From the NCBI GenBank assembly GCA_017465095.1, contig JAFTWX010000029.1, positions 1 through 32,117 on the forward strand: DNA of 32,117 nt, given 5' to 3'. The notes below the pieces were generated by a model that ran no database searches, was not told where the DNA came from, and was given only the letters and a program-made list of their open reading frames with translations. Of this stretch, positions 7,661-14,456 are shown one piece after another (position 1 is the first letter of the stretch; every line of letters begins with the position of its first letter). Position numbers and translations under genes: made by a program. Source of the DNA: Lachnospiraceae bacterium. Lineage in GTDB: Bacteria; Bacillota; Clostridia; Lachnospirales; Lachnospiraceae.

Positions 7661-7690
7661 GTGATATACTGATTGCAATAAGTATATCAC
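7661..7690. promoter_or_regulatory. Face-to-face extended -10 elements forming a perfect inverted repeat
   Basis: GTGATATACT, 10 bp, then AGTATATCAC: a perfect 10-bp inverted repeat with a 10-bp spacer between two divergent genes. Each arm reads as an extended -10 (TGATATACT) on its own strand, pointing to 7726 (+) and 7643 (-). The two promoters would therefore overlap and exclude each other, or the repeat may be an operator. No clear -35 is visible on either side. Confidence 0.5.
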
Positions 7691-7725
7691 AGATTTACGG
7701 AAAGAACAGAAATACGGAGAAAAAA

Positions 7726-8838
7726 ATGAGCGTTAAAATTTTTGTCATGACACATAAAAAATTCCCGGTTCCTGCGGATTCCACTTACGTTCCGCTTCAT
7801 GTGGGAAGAGCCTGCGCACAGGAGCTCGGATATTTGGGGGACAACACGGGAAAAAATATTTCGGAGAAAAATAAGTATTACAGCGAACTGACAGGTTTGT
7901 ACTGGGCGGCGCATAACGAGTCGGATGCAGATATTATAGGGCTTTGTCATTATCGGCGCTTTTTTCTCAGCGAGGAAGGGAAATTGCTTTCGGACCGGGA
8001 ATATGAACAGCTTTTGGCAGATGCAGATGTGATTTTGCCAAGGCCTGTTTTTCACGGAAAGCCATATTATGAAGTGTACAAGGAAGCGCATAATATTTTT
8101 GATTTGGATACGACCGGCGAAGTAATCAAAGAGATGTATCCGCAGATGTATCCGGTATTTCGGGAAATTGTTATGTCGGATAAAGTGTACAGCGGAAACT
8201 TGTTTGTGACGTCACGTCCGTTATTCCGGGAGTATGCGCAGTGGCTGTTTTCCGTTTTTGATGAGGTGGAAAAACGGATACATGTGGACGATTACGATGC
8301 GTATCATAAGCGGGTGTTCGGATTTTTGTCGGAACAGCTTTTGTACGTGTGGGTGAAGAGCCGCGGGCTTTCGGTATGTGAAAGACCGGTTGGATTGACG
8401 CAGGAAAAAGCAGAGACTGCAGAGCTAAAGAATGCTTTGTGCGAAAAGGCGGCGGAAGGTACGTTGTCCGGAGTGCAGGCGGCGCTTTCCTTGTTTCGTA
8501 GTGCCATGAAGGACAGGCCGGATCTTATGTTGCCGGCGTCGGATTTTTCGGGAGAACTGGCAGATATGTTCCGGGTTTTGTATGTGTGTGAACAGGAGCT
8601 TTCCGCAGGGCGGAGAGGAATGTTTGCCATTACAAGCGACCTTTCTATGCTTGTGCGTCATTACCGGCTTCTTTGTACGATTGCAGGGAATATTGTCCGG
8701 GGGACAGAAAGTCCGGAGGAGAGAAGTTATTTTAAAGATTCTGCGATTTCGGAAGCACTTTTTTCGGTGATTGCCGGAAGTGATCCTGTATTAAAAGAGG
8801 CGCAGGAAAGTCTGAGAGCTTTCGCTGCGCCGTGGTGA
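7726..8838 (+). CDS. DUF4422 putative glycosyltransferase with C-terminal extension (370 aa)
   Basis: The first about 225 residues show the DUF4422 pattern: KIFVMTHKKF at the N-terminus, then SELTGLYWAAHN (53-64) and LCHYRRFF (73-80), followed by a segment around VILPRPVF. DUF4422 proteins occur in capsule and exopolysaccharide clusters and some are thought to be sugar transferases; a link of this family to galactofuranose is from memory and not certain. Residues about 230-370 form a mostly helical extension with no match I recognise. ATG 7726 follows CGGAGA at 7 nt. Its stop codon directly abuts the stop of the convergent gene at 8839, with no base between. A galactofuranose role would fit the glf gene 3 kb downstream. 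Confidence 0.8.
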   Translation: MSVKIFVMTHKKFPVPADSTYVPLHVGRACAQELGYLGDNTGKNISEKNKYYSELTGLYWAAHNESDADIIGLCHYRRFFLSEEGKLLSDREYEQLLADADVILPRPVFHGKPYYEVYKEAHNIFDLDTTGEVIKEMYPQMYPVFREIVMSDKVYSGNLFVTSRPLFREYAQWLFSVFDEVEKRIHVDDYDAYHKRVFGFLSEQLLYVWVKSRGLSVCERPVGLTQEKAETAELKNALCEKAAEGTLSGVQAALSLFRSAMKDRPDLMLPASDFSGELADMFRVLYVCEQELSAGRRGMFAITSDLSMLVRHYRLLCTIAGNIVRGTESPEERSYFKDSAISEALFSVIAGSDPVLKEAQESLRAFAAPW

Positions 8839-9897
8839 TTACTTTAATTTATGATATTTTAAAAATGCCTGCTGAACCAGATCCAGTTCCTGTTGCGTGA
8901 CCGTGTGCTCCAAAAGGGGCAGCAGAAGTTTGTAGAAGTCGGAAACATGGGACTGACAATACGGATTGGTTTTGATAGAAGGAACTCTCTCGAGGGTTCC
9001 TTTTTTCAGTTCCATGAAATCGTCAAATGGTATTTGGTCAAAGCGGAGGGCAAACATTTTCATGCCGGACATAAAAAATGTCATGAAAAAGTCAAACTCC
9101 AACACCTCCCGGAAACGTTCCAGAAATCCCCTTCGTATATAGGTGTTCCATTTTGCATAATTAATTTGGAACAAGTCCTTGTGGTGTGAACAATTGCGCA
9201 CAAGAACGGTGGAGGTATCGTTGACAAAATAATGGTAAAGACACCGTTCTACAATACTGACTTGCGTGGCATATAAATATACTACGGAGCCGAAATAAAT
9301 ATCCTCATATGCCAGGTGCTCCGGGAACAAAATTTCGTTGTCCAGCAAAAAGCTTTTTCGGAATAATTTGTCCCAGACACCGTAGCCGATGACGTTGGAA
9401 ACAATGAATTCCGTGCGCTGCGCATCGGATTTGATGTACAGCGTCCGGTCTTTGCGCTGATAATGTTCTGCGAAATAGTCCATCTTTGCTTTTTGACTCA
9501 GGTACAGTTCATTCTTTCCGGTGTCGCGCACGTGGCGGCAAAAAGCGAGGTCACTTTCGGAAGATGTCAGTGCTTTGAATAAGTGCTCATACATATCCGG
9601 CTCCACCCAGTCGTCGGAATCCACGAAACCGATGTAGTCTGCCGATGCATAGGAAAGGCCGATGTTGCGGGCTCCGCCCTGGCGCATGTTTTCTTCCAGA
9701 TGAATGATGCAAACCGATTCCGGCGCCATTTGTTCAATTTGTTGTAAGCATTCCCAGGTGCTGTCGGTGGAAGCATCGTCTATAAAGATAAGTTCCAGAT
9801 GTTCCAGACCGATGGTTTGATTTTTGAGTGAATCAAAGCAGCGCATCACATATTTTTCTACGTTGTAGCAGGGAATGATAATGCTGATATCAGCCAT
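8839..9897 (-). CDS. GT2 family glycosyltransferase (352 aa)
   Basis: GT-A glycosyltransferase with ISIIIPCYNVEKY at the N-terminus, DDASTDST (40-47) and FVDSDD with D93 and D95. The C-terminal half is helical and ends in a lysine-rich tail. The start at 9897 is chosen because GGAGGTG lies 8 nt upstream and MADISIIIPCYN is the normal family start; the open frame extends back to 9966 without a ribosome site. The ATG overlaps the stop of the upstream GT2-TPR gene (ATGGCTGA), so the two are translationally coupled. Closest relative in the window is 5314-6318. Confidence 0.88.
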   Translation of the reverse strand: MADISIIIPCYNVEKYVMRCFDSLKNQTIGLEHLELIFIDDASTDSTWECLQQIEQMAPESVCIIHLEENMRQGGARNIGLSYASADYIGFVDSDDWVEPDMYEHLFKALTSSESDLAFCRHVRDTGKNELYLSQKAKMDYFAEHYQRKDRTLYIKSDAQRTEFIVSNVIGYGVWDKLFRKSFLLDNEILFPEHLAYEDIYFGSVVYLYATQVSIVERCLYHYFVNDTSTVLVRNCSHHKDLFQINYAKWNTYIRRGFLERFREVLEFDFFMTFFMSGMKMFALRFDQIPFDDFMELKKGTLERVPSIKTNPYCQSHVSDFYKLLLPLLEHTVTQQELDLVQQAFLKYHKLK

Positions 9898-10954
9898 GTT
9901 TGAGCACCTCCGATCGCTTGAGGGCGGGCGCATAGTCTCCGCATTTGCCGTAGTGAAGCAGGGCATCCTCTGTCCGGCCGAGGCATTCGCAGATGACGCC
10001 GATGTTGTAGTGGGCGAGAAAACTGTTGACTCCTTCTACCGTGGAAGATGCGTAAGCTGTCGCCTTTTTAAATTCTTGTATGGCTTTGTCGAACATTGCG
10101 TTGTTCATGTATATAAGGCCCATCAAAAACAGAAAATCCGCCGTGTTGGCAAAGGTGTCGTAAATATTTTCAAAAGAGAGGGCGGTGCGATACTCCTTGA
10201 GATCCAGCAGGCTGTAGCCGTAGGATTCCACCATGGATTTGACGTAGAATAAATCCGGATCAACGTCGAGTTCCAGTCCGCGGCCGTAGGCATCAGCCGC
10301 CCGGGCTGCCTGACCGAGAACGGTGTAACATCTGCCCAGCTGATAATACAGATAAGGGTCTTCGCCATCCTCCAAAGCAATGCGTAAAAGATCTGCATTG
10401 CGCTTACTTTTCATGGATAAGACATCGGGATCGCTGTAGCCGTCGTGGTTTTGTGAAAATCCCAAATCCCGATAGGTTACTTGGGTGTTCTTGTCAATCG
10501 GGGCAATCTGTTCGTGTATGATGCCCTCGTAGTGAAAAACGTTCCGGTTGTAAATGCGTCCCAGTCGGGTTGCGGAAAATGCGTGGTGCCCGTTTTGATA
10601 GAAAATATCCCTTTGTATAATGGTTCCGATGGTCATGTTGTTTTCGGGATGTCTGCAAAGGGAGGCGAGTTCATGGAAGTTGGTGTCTTTTATGTACTCA
10701 TCGCAATCAATGACCCAGATCCAGTCGGTCGGGGCTTTTTGCGCGCAAAAATTTCTTGCCTTGGAAAAATCATTGCACCATTCAAAATGATAAATGAGAT
10801 CAGTGTAACGGGAAGCAATTTCGACGGTACTGTCAGTAGAACCGGTGTCCGTGTATATGATAGGAAAACCGAAATCTTTTATCGCTTCCATACAACGCGT
10901 TATGCATTTTTCTTCATTTTTTCCGATGATACAGATTGAAATATATGCTTCCAT
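9890..10954 (-). CDS. GT2 glycosyltransferase with C-terminal TPR tail (354 aa), copy C
   Basis: Third member of the GT2-TPR set. The GT2 domain has SICIIGKNEEK, TGSTD (37-41) and IDCDE with D83 and D85. TPR-like helices start near 195: DPYLYYQLGRCYTVLGQAAR, then MFDKAIQEFKKATAY and EDALLHYGKCGDYAPALKR. It heads a two-gene minus-strand operon with the GT2 gene at 8839-9897, repeating the pairing of GT2-TPR genes with another transferase. A promoter TTGTTT-N17-TATACT lies about 40-65 nt upstream. The acceptor is unknown; a protein acceptor (flagellin) is suggested by the TPR tail and the locus. Confidence 0.88.
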   Translation of the reverse strand: MEAYISICIIGKNEEKCITRCMEAIKDFGFPIIYTDTGSTDSTVEIASRYTDLIYHFEWCNDFSKARNFCAQKAPTDWIWVIDCDEYIKDTNFHELASLCRHPENNMTIGTIIQRDIFYQNGHHAFSATRLGRIYNRNVFHYEGIIHEQIAPIDKNTQVTYRDLGFSQNHDGYSDPDVLSMKSKRNADLLRIALEDGEDPYLYYQLGRCYTVLGQAARAADAYGRGLELDVDPDLFYVKSMVESYGYSLLDLKEYRTALSFENIYDTFANTADFLFLMGLIYMNNAMFDKAIQEFKKATAYASSTVEGVNSFLAHYNIGVICECLGRTEDALLHYGKCGDYAPALKRSEVLKHG

Positions 10955-10990
10955 TCAATGCTCCCCTGGAACGAAATTTACTATGTATTC

Positions 10991-11019
10991 AGTATAATGG
11001 AGAAAGCACAAAAAAACAA
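10991..11019 (-). promoter_or_regulatory. Sigma-A promoter of the operon 10954-8839
   Basis: On the minus strand TTGTTT (plus 11019-11014), a 17-bp spacer and TATACT (plus 10996-10991). The predicted start is about 30 nt before the ATG of GT2-TPR copy C. Confidence 0.62.
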
Positions 11020-11030
11020 CAAACCGGTCT

Positions 11031-11057
11031 CATATTTTTTGTCCCATGTGACGATAT
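11031..11057 (+). promoter_or_regulatory. Weak sigma-D-like promoter candidate before the unknown ORF and glf
   Basis: CATATTTT (11031-11038), exactly 11 bp, then GACGATAT (11050-11057). The -10 matches the flagellar sigma-28 form at 7 of 8 positions and the -35 at 5 of 8. A competing sigma-A reading is TTGTCC-N19-TATAGT (11039-11069). Either could drive 11133-12652. Confidence 0.35.
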
Positions 11058-11132
11058 ATGTGATATAGTATAAGTATAGGTTTGTTAAGCGCGGCCAAAA
11101 TTAAGGGGCGCTTACAGAAAGCGGGGTACATC

Positions 11133-11510
11133 ATGGAAGATATCAGAGTACAGCAGATAGAAGCATTGAAAATCGGAATCGAATACGTGCAGAAACTGAT
11201 TCCGGCAACGAAGGAGATTTTGCCGGAGCTGCGGGGGGAAGAAAAAGAAGATACGATGGATTTCCTGAATCAGATTATTGATGGTATCAACTTTGTCATC
11301 GAGATTGTAAATGCAACCCTTCCGCTGATCAATGAAAAAGAAGAAATCTTGAGCAAGGACGGAATCGAAGAGCAGGTGCAGCTGCTGAATGCAGGATTGC
11401 AGGCTCGCGATTACAGCAAGGTGGCCGATGCTTTAGAGACAGGTATCCTGTCGTTCATGGATATTTTCTATCAGGTGGCATCTGTGATCGTTGCGGGAGA
11501 AAAGGCATGA
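11133..11510 (+). CDS. Unknown small helical acidic protein (125 aa)
   Basis: I do not recognise this family. The sequence is acidic, has no cysteine, no signal peptide and no membrane segment. Its pattern is all-helical with long amphipathic stretches (IGIEYVQKLIPATKEILPEL and DTMDFLNQIIDGINFVIEIV). ATG 11133 is preceded only by a weak GCGGGG; an in-frame TTG at 11082 is less likely. Its stop overlaps the glf start (ATGA), so the two are co-translated. It sits between glycosyltransferase genes and glf in a flagellin locus. A chaperone, adaptor or scaffold role for flagellin or the glycosylation enzymes is possible but purely inferred from size, shape and place. Confidence 0.75.
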   Translation: MEDIRVQQIEALKIGIEYVQKLIPATKEILPELRGEEKEDTMDFLNQIIDGINFVIEIVNATLPLINEKEEILSKDGIEEQVQLLNAGLQARDYSKVADALETGILSFMDIFYQVASVIVAGEKA

Positions 11511-12652
11511 AATACGACTATTTAGTTGTCGGCGCCGGCCTGTTTTCGGCTGTTTTTGTCAGTGAAATGCGAAAGGCCGGGAAAAGCTGTTATGTGATTG
11601 AAAAGAGAGACCATATTGCGGGAAATATATATACCGAAGAGAAAAACGGTATCTCTGTGCACAAATACGGGGCACATATTTTCCATACATCGGACAAAGA
11701 GGTGTGGGACTATGTGAACGGGCTGGCAGAGTTTAACCACTATATCAATTCGCCGGTGGCGGTTTATAAGGACGAGATATACAATCTGCCGTTCAACATG
11801 AACACATTCAGCAAAATGTGGGGTGTCCGGACGCCGGAGGAAGCGAAGGCAAAGATTGCCCGGCAGATTGCGGAGGCCGGAATCAAAGAGCCGGCCAATC
11901 TGGAGGAACAGGCCATTTCTCTGGCGGGTACCGATGTCTATGAAAAGTTAGTCAAAGGTTACACAGAGAAGCAGTGGGGAAGAGACTGCAAGGATCTTCC
12001 TGCCTTTATTATCAAGAGACTTCCGCTTCGGTTTGTCTATGACAACAATTATTTCAATGACCGTTATCAAGGCATCCCGATTGGTGGATATACACAGATG
12101 GTAGAAAAGTTGCTTGCGGATACCGAAGTAGAAACCGGGATTACGTACAAAGACTTTCTTGCACGGAATGACAGAATCCGCAGCTCTGCGGAAGACGGGA
12201 CTGTACCGGAATATGTGGAGTACGACAAGATTCTCTACACCGGAATGATTGATGAGTTTTTTGATTACTGTTACGGGGAGCTTTCCTACCGATCTCTCCG
12301 GTTTGAGAGTGATTACCTGCCGGATGTGGACAATTATCAGGGAAATGCAGTGGTGAATTACACAGAGCGTGAGATTCCGTATACCCGCATTATCGAGCAC
12401 AAACACTTCGAGTTCGGCAAGGGAGACGGAACCGTGGTTACCCGGGAGTATCCGGCGGACTGGCACAAAGGTGACGAGCCGTATTATCCGGTCAATGATG
12501 AAAAGAACGGTGCGCTTTATGAGCGATACAGCGAGCTGGCAAAGTCGAAGCCGGATGTTTTGTTCGGAGGACGCCTGGGACAGTACAAATACTACGATAT
12601 GGACAAGGTAATCCGTGCAGCCCTTGATATGGCGGCGGAAGAACTGGCGTGA
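11507..12652 (+). CDS. glf: UDP-galactopyranose mutase
   Basis: FAD-dependent enzyme that converts UDP-galactopyranose to UDP-galactofuranose, the donor for galactofuranosyltransferases; cytoplasmic. At 381 residues it has the family length. It shows the dinucleotide-binding start YLVVGAGLFSAVFVSE, EKRDHIAGNIYTE, the block KYGAHIFHTSDKEVWDYVN, GYTEKQWGRDCKDLPAFIIK containing a conserved active-site arginine, IPYTRIIEHKHFEF with the second active-site arginine, and the C-terminal FGGRLGQYKYYDMDKVI. One oddity is GAGLFS in place of the usual GxGLFG. It overlaps the upstream small gene by 4 nt (ATGA) and is followed by a terminator. It implies that the cluster glycan contains galactofuranose, with the DUF4422 or GT2 enzymes as candidate transferases. 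Confidence 0.96.
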   Translation: MKYDYLVVGAGLFSAVFVSEMRKAGKSCYVIEKRDHIAGNIYTEEKNGISVHKYGAHIFHTSDKEVWDYVNGLAEFNHYINSPVAVYKDEIYNLPFNMNTFSKMWGVRTPEEAKAKIARQIAEAGIKEPANLEEQAISLAGTDVYEKLVKGYTEKQWGRDCKDLPAFIIKRLPLRFVYDNNYFNDRYQGIPIGGYTQMVEKLLADTEVETGITYKDFLARNDRIRSSAEDGTVPEYVEYDKILYTGMIDEFFDYCYGELSYRSLRFESDYLPDVDNYQGNAVVNYTEREIPYTRIIEHKHFEFGKGDGTVVTREYPADWHKGDEPYYPVNDEKNGALYERYSELAKSKPDVLFGGRLGQYKYYDMDKVIRAALDMAAEELA

Positions 12653-12673
12653 AATATATGAAAAATATGGAAA

Positions 12674-12708
12674 TATCCCCGTTGCTACTTGCAATGGGGA
12701 ATTTTTTG
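12674..12708 (+). terminator. Intrinsic terminator after glf
   Basis: Stem CCCCGTTGC / GCAATGGGG (one G-T wobble) with loop TACTT, then AATTTTTTG. It overlaps the -35 element of the next promoter. Confidence 0.85.
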
Positions 12709-12717
12709 TAGTACAAT
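12689..12717 (+). promoter_or_regulatory. Sigma-A promoter of the carboxyltransferase gene
   Basis: TTGCAA (12689-12694), a 17-bp spacer and TACAAT (12712-12717). The -35 box is part of the loop and 3' arm of the glf terminator, so termination and initiation signals share DNA. The leader to the ATG is about 55 nt, with AAGGAGAAGG as ribosome site. Confidence 0.72.
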
Positions 12718-12776
12718 ACTTTGAAAGTCAAACTATTTGAAACAAAAACAATCACAAAATATAAGGAGAAGGAATT

Positions 12777-14390
12777 ATGACCTGGAATGAAGCGATTGCA
12801 GATTTGGACGAACGCAGAAAAAAAGCAGAGCTGGGCGGCGGAAGAGCGCGTATTGAATCCCAGCACAGCAAGGGAAAGATGACAGCCCGCGAGCGTATTG
12901 AAGTACTTTTGGATGAAGGCAGCTTTGTGGAAGTGGACGGAATGATCGAATCACGTATTGATGATTTCGGTCTGGATAAAAAGCGTGTCCCGGGAGACGG
13001 TGTTGTGACCGGCTACGGAACCATCGGCGGCAGACAGGTGTTTGTGGCCAGTGAGGATTTTACCGTAATCGGCGGAACGCTCGGCGAGTATCATTCTTTC
13101 AAAATCTGTCGTATCCAGGATATGGCCATGGCTGTGAAAGCGCCCCTGATTTGTATCAATGACAGCGGCGGAGTCCGTATTGAGGAAGGTATTTCTTCTC
13201 TCAGCGGATACAGCGGAATGTTCCTTCGTCATACAAAGGCATCCGGCGTGATTCCGCAGATCGCAGTAATTCTCGGACCTTGCTCCGGAGGAGCCTGCTA
13301 TGCGCCGGCAATCTGTGACTTTATCTTCATGGTGGAAGAAACATCCAAGATGTTTATCACAGGACCGAACGTAGTGAAAACCGTAATCAATGAGGAAGTT
13401 TCCGTGGAAGAACTGGGCGGCGCCAAAGTACATGCGGAAAAATCGGGAGTATCGCATTTTACTTATAAGAACGAAAAAGACTGTTTGCAGGGAGTGCGTA
13501 AGCTCTTGTCCTATCTCCCGTCGAACAATGTCGAAAACCCTCCTGCGGTGGGAGAGAATGGCAGTGACGGCATTGCTTCCAATGTGATGGACAGAGTCGG
13601 AGAGTTGGGGAAAATGATGATTCCGGGTCGTGAAGACCGCAGTCATAAGATTGTAGATATTGTTCCGGACAATTCCAGACGGGCTTACAATGTGAAGGAT
13701 GTTGTGGAATGTGTAGTTGATAAAGGAACATTCTTTGAAGTGCAGAAGGATTTTGCGAAAAATGTTGTGGTAGGTTTTGCACGCATGGACGGGGAAGTAA
13801 CCGGTTTCGTTTGTAACCAGCCGAATCATATGGCGGGATCCATTGATTACCATGCATCTGACAAGATGGCAAGATTTATTCGTTTCTGCGACTGCTTCAA
13901 CATTCCGCTCGTGACACTCATTGATGTGCCTGCCTTTTTGCCTGGTACGGCGCAGGAGCACAACGGAATCATCCGCCACGGTGCAAAGGTACTCTTTGCT
14001 TATTCTGAGGCGACGGTTCCGAAAATTTCACTGATTATGAGAAAAGCGTACGGCGGAGCCTATATTGCGATGAACTCCAAAGAGATGGGAGCGGACATCG
14101 TATATGCGTGGCCGATTGCGGAGATTGCGGTTATGGGAGCAGAGGGTGCTGTCAATATTGCGTTTAAGCGTAAGATCAAAGAGTCGCCGGATCCGGAAGC
14201 AATGCGCCAGCAGTGCATCAAGGAATATGACGACAGATTCCTGAATCCGTATGTGGCAGCTTCCCGCGGTTATGTCAATGAAGTAATCAAGCCGGAGGAG
14301 ACGCGGGCAGCGCTTTTGAAAGCATTGAAAGGACTCAAGGATAAAAAAGTAGAAAATCCTTATAAAAAGCATGGAAATATTCCGTTATAG
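12777..14390 (+). CDS. Acyl-CoA carboxyltransferase subunit (PccB/MmdA family, 537 aa)
   Basis: Carboxyltransferase that moves CO2 between carboxybiotin and an acyl-CoA. The N-terminal domain (about 25-280) has GKMTARERIEVLLDEGSF and GPCSGGACYAPAICDF. The C-terminal domain (about 290-520) has the GTAQEHNGIIRHGAKVLFAY and GGAYIAMNSKEMGAD signatures. Length is that of PccB or the alpha subunit of methylmalonyl-CoA decarboxylase. No biotin carrier, biotin carboxylase or membrane decarboxylase subunit lies next to it; those partners must be encoded elsewhere or the enzyme works differently. It is expressed from its own promoter and followed by a terminator, so it is a single-gene unit. Substrate (propionyl-, acetyl- or methylmalonyl-CoA) cannot be told from the sequence. 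Confidence 0.92.
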   Translation: MTWNEAIADLDERRKKAELGGGRARIESQHSKGKMTARERIEVLLDEGSFVEVDGMIESRIDDFGLDKKRVPGDGVVTGYGTIGGRQVFVASEDFTVIGGTLGEYHSFKICRIQDMAMAVKAPLICINDSGGVRIEEGISSLSGYSGMFLRHTKASGVIPQIAVILGPCSGGACYAPAICDFIFMVEETSKMFITGPNVVKTVINEEVSVEELGGAKVHAEKSGVSHFTYKNEKDCLQGVRKLLSYLPSNNVENPPAVGENGSDGIASNVMDRVGELGKMMIPGREDRSHKIVDIVPDNSRRAYNVKDVVECVVDKGTFFEVQKDFAKNVVVGFARMDGEVTGFVCNQPNHMAGSIDYHASDKMARFIRFCDCFNIPLVTLIDVPAFLPGTAQEHNGIIRHGAKVLFAYSEATVPKISLIMRKAYGGAYIAMNSKEMGADIVYAWPIAEIAVMGAEGAVNIAFKRKIKESPDPEAMRQQCIKEYDDRFLNPYVAASRGYVNEVIKPEETRAALLKALKGLKDKKVENPYKKHGNIPL

Positions 14391-14402
14391 TATGCTATGA
14401 TA

Positions 14403-14434
14403 AATGCGGTGTCACATGGTGGCGCCGCATTTTT
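14403..14434 (+). terminator. Intrinsic terminator after the carboxyltransferase gene
   Basis: Hairpin AATGCGGTGTCAC - ATG - GTGGCGCCGCATT with two wobble pairs, followed by TTT. It falls between the stop at 14390 and the ATG at 14457, which argues against the in-frame ATG at 14397 as the start of the next gene. Confidence 0.72.
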
Positions 14435-14456
14435 AAATGACAGAAAGGCAACAGAT

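Noticed and set aside
9898..9966. Upstream start at 9966 for the GT2 gene at 8839
   Set aside because: The extra 23 residues overlap the end of the preceding gene and lack a ribosome site, while GGAGGTG precedes ATG 9897.
12951..13979. A 342-codon open frame on the minus strand opposite the carboxyltransferase gene
   Set aside because: The plus strand encodes an unmistakable carboxyltransferase. The opposite translation is rich in His, Arg and Cys without any motif, typical of an antisense shadow. The 342-codon minus frame at 14466-15494 is rejected for the same reason.
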